Source: Halofilum ochraceum
Lineage (GTDB): Bacteria > Pseudomonadota > Gammaproteobacteria > XJ16 > Halofilaceae
NCBI RefSeq assembly: GCF_001614315.2
Contig: NZ_LVEG02000001.1
Span: 310,001-374,000, forward strand
DNA length: 64,000 bases
Direction: 5' to 3'
Below the pieces are notes generated by a model. The model did no database searches. It was not told where the DNA came from and saw nothing but the letters and a program-made list of their open reading frames with translations. Shown here one piece after another: positions 61,397 through 64,000 of the stretch (position 1 is the first letter of the stretch; the number at the start of each line of letters is the position of its first letter). The translations under genes were made by a program, and so were the position numbers.

Positions 61397-64000
61397 TGGC
61401 TGCTCAACCCGAGGATGTCGTCGAAACCGTCACATTCACCCTGGACGGCGAGCAGATCACCGCCTTCGAGGGCGAGACGATTCTCCAGGCGGCCGACCGC
61501 GAAGGCCTGGGCACCCAGGTGCCCCGGCTGTGCTATACCGAGGGCCAGCGCCCGGTCGGCAACTGCCGCTCCTGCATGGTCGAGATCGACGGGGAGCGCG
61601 CACTCGCGCCTTCGTGCTGGCGCTTGCCCAGGGAAGGCATGGTCATTCGCAGCGGGAGCGAGCGCGCGCGCGCGTCTCAGAAGATGGTGCTGGAACTGCT
61701 CCAGTCCGATATGCCCGAGACAACCTACGCCCCGGACAGTGAACTGGAGTACTGGGTCCAGGAATTCCGGATCGGGACGCCGCGCTTCGAATCACGCAGC
61801 CAGCCGAGCGCCGATCTCAGCCATCCGGCGATGGCCGTCAACCTGGACGCCTGCATCCAGTGCACCCGTTGCGTGCGCGCCTGCCGTGAGGAACAGGTGA
61901 ACGACGTCATCGGTTTCGCGTTCCGCGGCGATCAGGCCGAGATCGTGTTCGACCTGGGCGATCCGATGGGCGAGTCTTCCTGCGTCGCCTGTGGCGAATG
62001 CGTGCAGGCCTGCCCGACCGGCGCGCTGATGCCCGCGAACGGTGTCGGCCTGGTCGAGGAAGACAAGAAGGTCGATTCCGTATGCCCGTACTGCGGTGTT
62101 GGCTGTCAATTGCAGTACAACATCAAGGATAACCGGATCCTGCATATCGAAGGCCGCGACGGGCCGTCCAACCACGAGCGCCTGTGCGTGAAAGGCCGCT
62201 TCGGTTTCGATTACGTCAATCACCCGAACCGGCTGACGAAACCGCTGATCCGCAGGGAAGGCGTCAAGAAGGAACTGCGCAGCGACTTCGATCCGGGCCG
62301 TCCGGAAGAGATCTTCCGTGAGGCGACCTGGGAAGAGGCGCTGGACCGCGCGGCGCAGGGACTGCTGCGGATCCGGGATGAGCAGGGCCCGCAGGCGCTG
62401 GCCGGCTTCGGCTCTGCCAAGGGGTCGAACGAAGAGGCGTACCTGTTCCAGAAGCTGGTGCGCACCGGGTTCCGCACCAACAACGTCGATCACTGCACGC
62501 GCCTGTGCCACGCCTCGTCGGTCGCGGCGCTGATCGAAGGCGTCGGTTCGGGCGGCGTGTCCAACCAGGTGCGCGACGTCGAGGACGCCGAGACGATGGT
62601 CGTCATCGGCGCCAATCCGACCTCGAATCATCCGGTTGCAGCCACGTTCATGAAGAACGAGGCCGAGCGTGGCAAGAACCTGATCGTGATGGACCCGCGC
62701 CGCATCGAGCTGGCGCGTCATGCGACGCATACGCTGCAGTTCAAGCCTGATACCGACGTCGCCCTGCTGAACGCGATGATGTACACCATCATCGAGGAAG
62801 GGCTCACGAACGAGGACTTCATCGAGGCGCGGACCGAGGGCTTCGACGAACTCAAGCGCGTCGTCATGGCCGAATACAGCCCCGAGGCGATGGAACCGGT
62901 CTGCGGTATTCCGGCCACCACGATCCGCGAAGTGGCCCGGATCTATGCCACCACGAAGTCCATCATGTTCTGGGGCATGGGGATCTCGCAGCACATCCAC
63001 GGCACCGACAACTCACGCTGCCTGATCGCGCTGGCGCTGATGACCGGCAACGTCGGCAAGCCGGGTGTCGGCCTGCATCCGCTGCGCGGCCAGAATAACG
63101 TCCAGGGCGCCTCGGACGCCGGCCTGATCCCGATGGTCTATCCGGACTACCAGCCGGTCGGTAACGAGGATGTGCGCCGCAAGTTCGAGCAGTTCTGGGG
63201 CGTGAGCGATCTCGACCCCAACCCGGGCCTGACGGTCGTGGAGATCATGAACACGATCCACGCCGGCAAGCTGCACGGGATGTACATCATGGGCGAGAAC
63301 CCCGCGATGTCCGATCCCAACCTGAACCATGCCCGCGAATCGCTGGCGATGCTGGATCACCTCGTCGTTCAGGACCTGTTCCTGACCGAGACGGCCGCCT
63401 ACGCGGATGTGGTCCTGCCGGCCTCCGGTTTCCCCGAGAAAACGGGCACGTTCACCAATACCGACCGCCGCGTTCAGCTCGGGCGCAAGGCCCTCGATGT
63501 ACCGGAGGGTGTGGGTCAGGACTGGGAACTGGTCCAGGCGATCGCGCAGCGCATGGGGCTGGACTGGCAGTACCAGGACGTCGGCGAGGTCTACGAGGAA
63601 ATGCGGCAGGCGATGCCATCGATTACCGGCATCACCTGGGAGCGGCTGCAGGCGCAGGACTCGGTGACCTATCCCTGTGCATCGCTGGACGATCCGGGCC
63701 AGGGCGTCGTCTTCCGCGAGCAGTTCCCGACCGCGAACGGGCGGGCGAAATTCGTGCCGGCGCACCTCATCAGTGCCGATGAGACCCCGGACGATGAGTA
63801 CCCGTACGTGTTGATCACCGGCCGCCAGCTGGAACACTGGCACACCGGATCGATGACGCGCCGCGCCAGCGTCCTCAACGCCATCGAGCCCGAACCGGTG
63901 GTCAGCATGCACCCGCTGGATATGTACGACCTGGGCGTCACCCAGGGCGATCCGTTGCGGATCTGGTCACGGCGGGGCGAGGTCAATGCCTTTGCCCGCG
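61396..64000 (+). CDS. fdsA: Molybdenum formate dehydrogenase catalytic subunit (partial, runs off right edge)
   Basis: Catalytic subunit oxidising formate to CO2; 868 codons visible of an expected ~950. Order: NuoG-like [2Fe-2S] domain (Cys46, 57, 60, 74), ferredoxin-like [4Fe-4S] pair (CIQCTRCVRAC, CVACGECVQAC), the [4Fe-4S] of the molybdopterin domain (VCPYCGVGC), then the bis-MGD domain. The molybdenum ligand is Cys371 in TRLCHASS, followed by the conserved His372, so it is a Cys, not a selenocysteine, enzyme (codon TGC). The C-terminal cofactor domain is cut. The context of the fused NAD-reducing subunit makes it a cytosolic NAD-dependent enzyme; FdhD-type accessory genes would be expected beyond the window. 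Confidence 0.93.
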   Translation, partial: MAAQPEDVVETVTFTLDGEQITAFEGETILQAADREGLGTQVPRLCYTEGQRPVGNCRSCMVEIDGERALAPSCWRLPREGMVIRSGSERARASQKMVLELLQSDMPETTYAPDSELEYWVQEFRIGTPRFESRSQPSADLSHPAMAVNLDACIQCTRCVRACREEQVNDVIGFAFRGDQAEIVFDLGDPMGESSCVACGECVQACPTGALMPANGVGLVEEDKKVDSVCPYCGVGCQLQYNIKDNRILHIEGRDGPSNHERLCVKGRFGFDYVNHPNRLTKPLIRREGVKKELRSDFDPGRPEEIFREATWEEALDRAAQGLLRIRDEQGPQALAGFGSAKGSNEEAYLFQKLVRTGFRTNNVDHCTRLCHASSVAALIEGVGSGGVSNQVRDVEDAETMVVIGANPTSNHPVAATFMKNEAERGKNLIVMDPRRIELARHATHTLQFKPDTDVALLNAMMYTIIEEGLTNEDFIEARTEGFDELKRVVMAEYSPEAMEPVCGIPATTIREVARIYATTKSIMFWGMGISQHIHGTDNSRCLIALALMTGNVGKPGVGLHPLRGQNNVQGASDAGLIPMVYPDYQPVGNEDVRRKFEQFWGVSDLDPNPGLTVVEIMNTIHAGKLHGMYIMGENPAMSDPNLNHARESLAMLDHLVVQDLFLTETAAYADVVLPASGFPEKTGTFTNTDRRVQLGRKALDVPEGVGQDWELVQAIAQRMGLDWQYQDVGEVYEEMRQAMPSITGITWERLQAQDSVTYPCASLDDPGQGVVFREQFPTANGRAKFVPAHLISADETPDDEYPYVLITGRQLEHWHTGSMTRRASVLNAIEPEPVVSMHPLDMYDLGVTQGDPLRIWSRRGEVNAFAR

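Noticed and set aside
62506-62508. Selenocysteine at the formate dehydrogenase active site
   Set aside because: The codon is TGC (Cys), and the frame continues without in-frame TGA.

Overview
The window is a GC-rich (roughly 65% G+C by eye) gammaproteobacterial chromosome segment. The left-hand order pilS–nadE–bamD–rluD–pgeF–clpB matches the block I recall from Pseudomonas aeruginosa. The SUF operon with an Rrf2 regulator, a System I cytochrome c maturation operon and a NAD-linked formate dehydrogenase fit a Chromatiales/Ectothiorhodospiraceae-type lineage; that placement is inference. I saw no tRNA, rRNA, CRISPR array, transposase or integrase, and no gap between genes exceeds about 230 bp.

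Layout. (1) 1–8.7 kb: conserved housekeeping genes: pilS (cut by the left edge), nadE, bamD, rluD, pgeF and clpB, the last behind a heat-shock-type promoter, a 7-bp tandem repeat and a REP-like hairpin. (2) 8.8–13.6 kb: two polytopic O-antigen ligase/oligosaccharyltransferase-type enzymes in visibly lower-GC DNA, around an esterase and a thioesterase. (3) 13.8–20.3 kb: leftward SUF iron-sulfur operon (Rrf2 regulator, sufB, sufC, sufD, sufS, sufT, Rieske ferredoxin), with a perfect REP twin between sufB and sufC and two inverted repeats upstream of the regulator. (4) 20.4–23.1 kb: a LivJ-type binding protein and cobyrinate a,c-diamide synthase. (5) 23.2–30.3 kb: complete leftward ccmABCDEFGHI operon, including the 54-residue ccmD. 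(6) 30.4–56.1 kb: a redox island with six multiheme c-type cytochromes (44 predicted covalent heme sites), two membrane b-type cytochromes, two cyclic-nucleotide-domain/poly-[4Fe-4S] proteins, an FNR-type flavoreductase, two outer-membrane barrels and a double HbpS/GlcG-domain lipoprotein. (7) 56.2–59.5 kb: livMHFG transporter genes without a binding protein. (8) 59.7 kb to the right edge: NAD-linked molybdenum formate dehydrogenase, a NuoE–NuoF fusion followed by the catalytic subunit (cut by the right edge).

The redox island is the novel part. It contains two diverged versions of one device: a cytosolic cNMP-domain protein with four [4Fe-4S] clusters, a membrane protein with two HX13H helices (a predicted transmembrane heme b pair), a membrane-anchored decaheme cytochrome with a cytosolic N-terminal domain (cysteine-rich in one, FHA-like in the other), and a c554-like soluble cytochrome. 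NAD(P)H/flavin chemistry is fused to the Fe-S protein in one version and encoded separately in the other. A decaheme LVIVD-propeller cytochrome and two barrels could carry electrons across the outer membrane. Two of the cytochromes share an acidic repeat of the form [DNG]-x-[IL]-L-G-G-[DE]. I propose a cNMP-gated NAD(P)H-to-periplasm (or reverse) electron relay. Its direction and its terminal donor or acceptor cannot be read from sequence.
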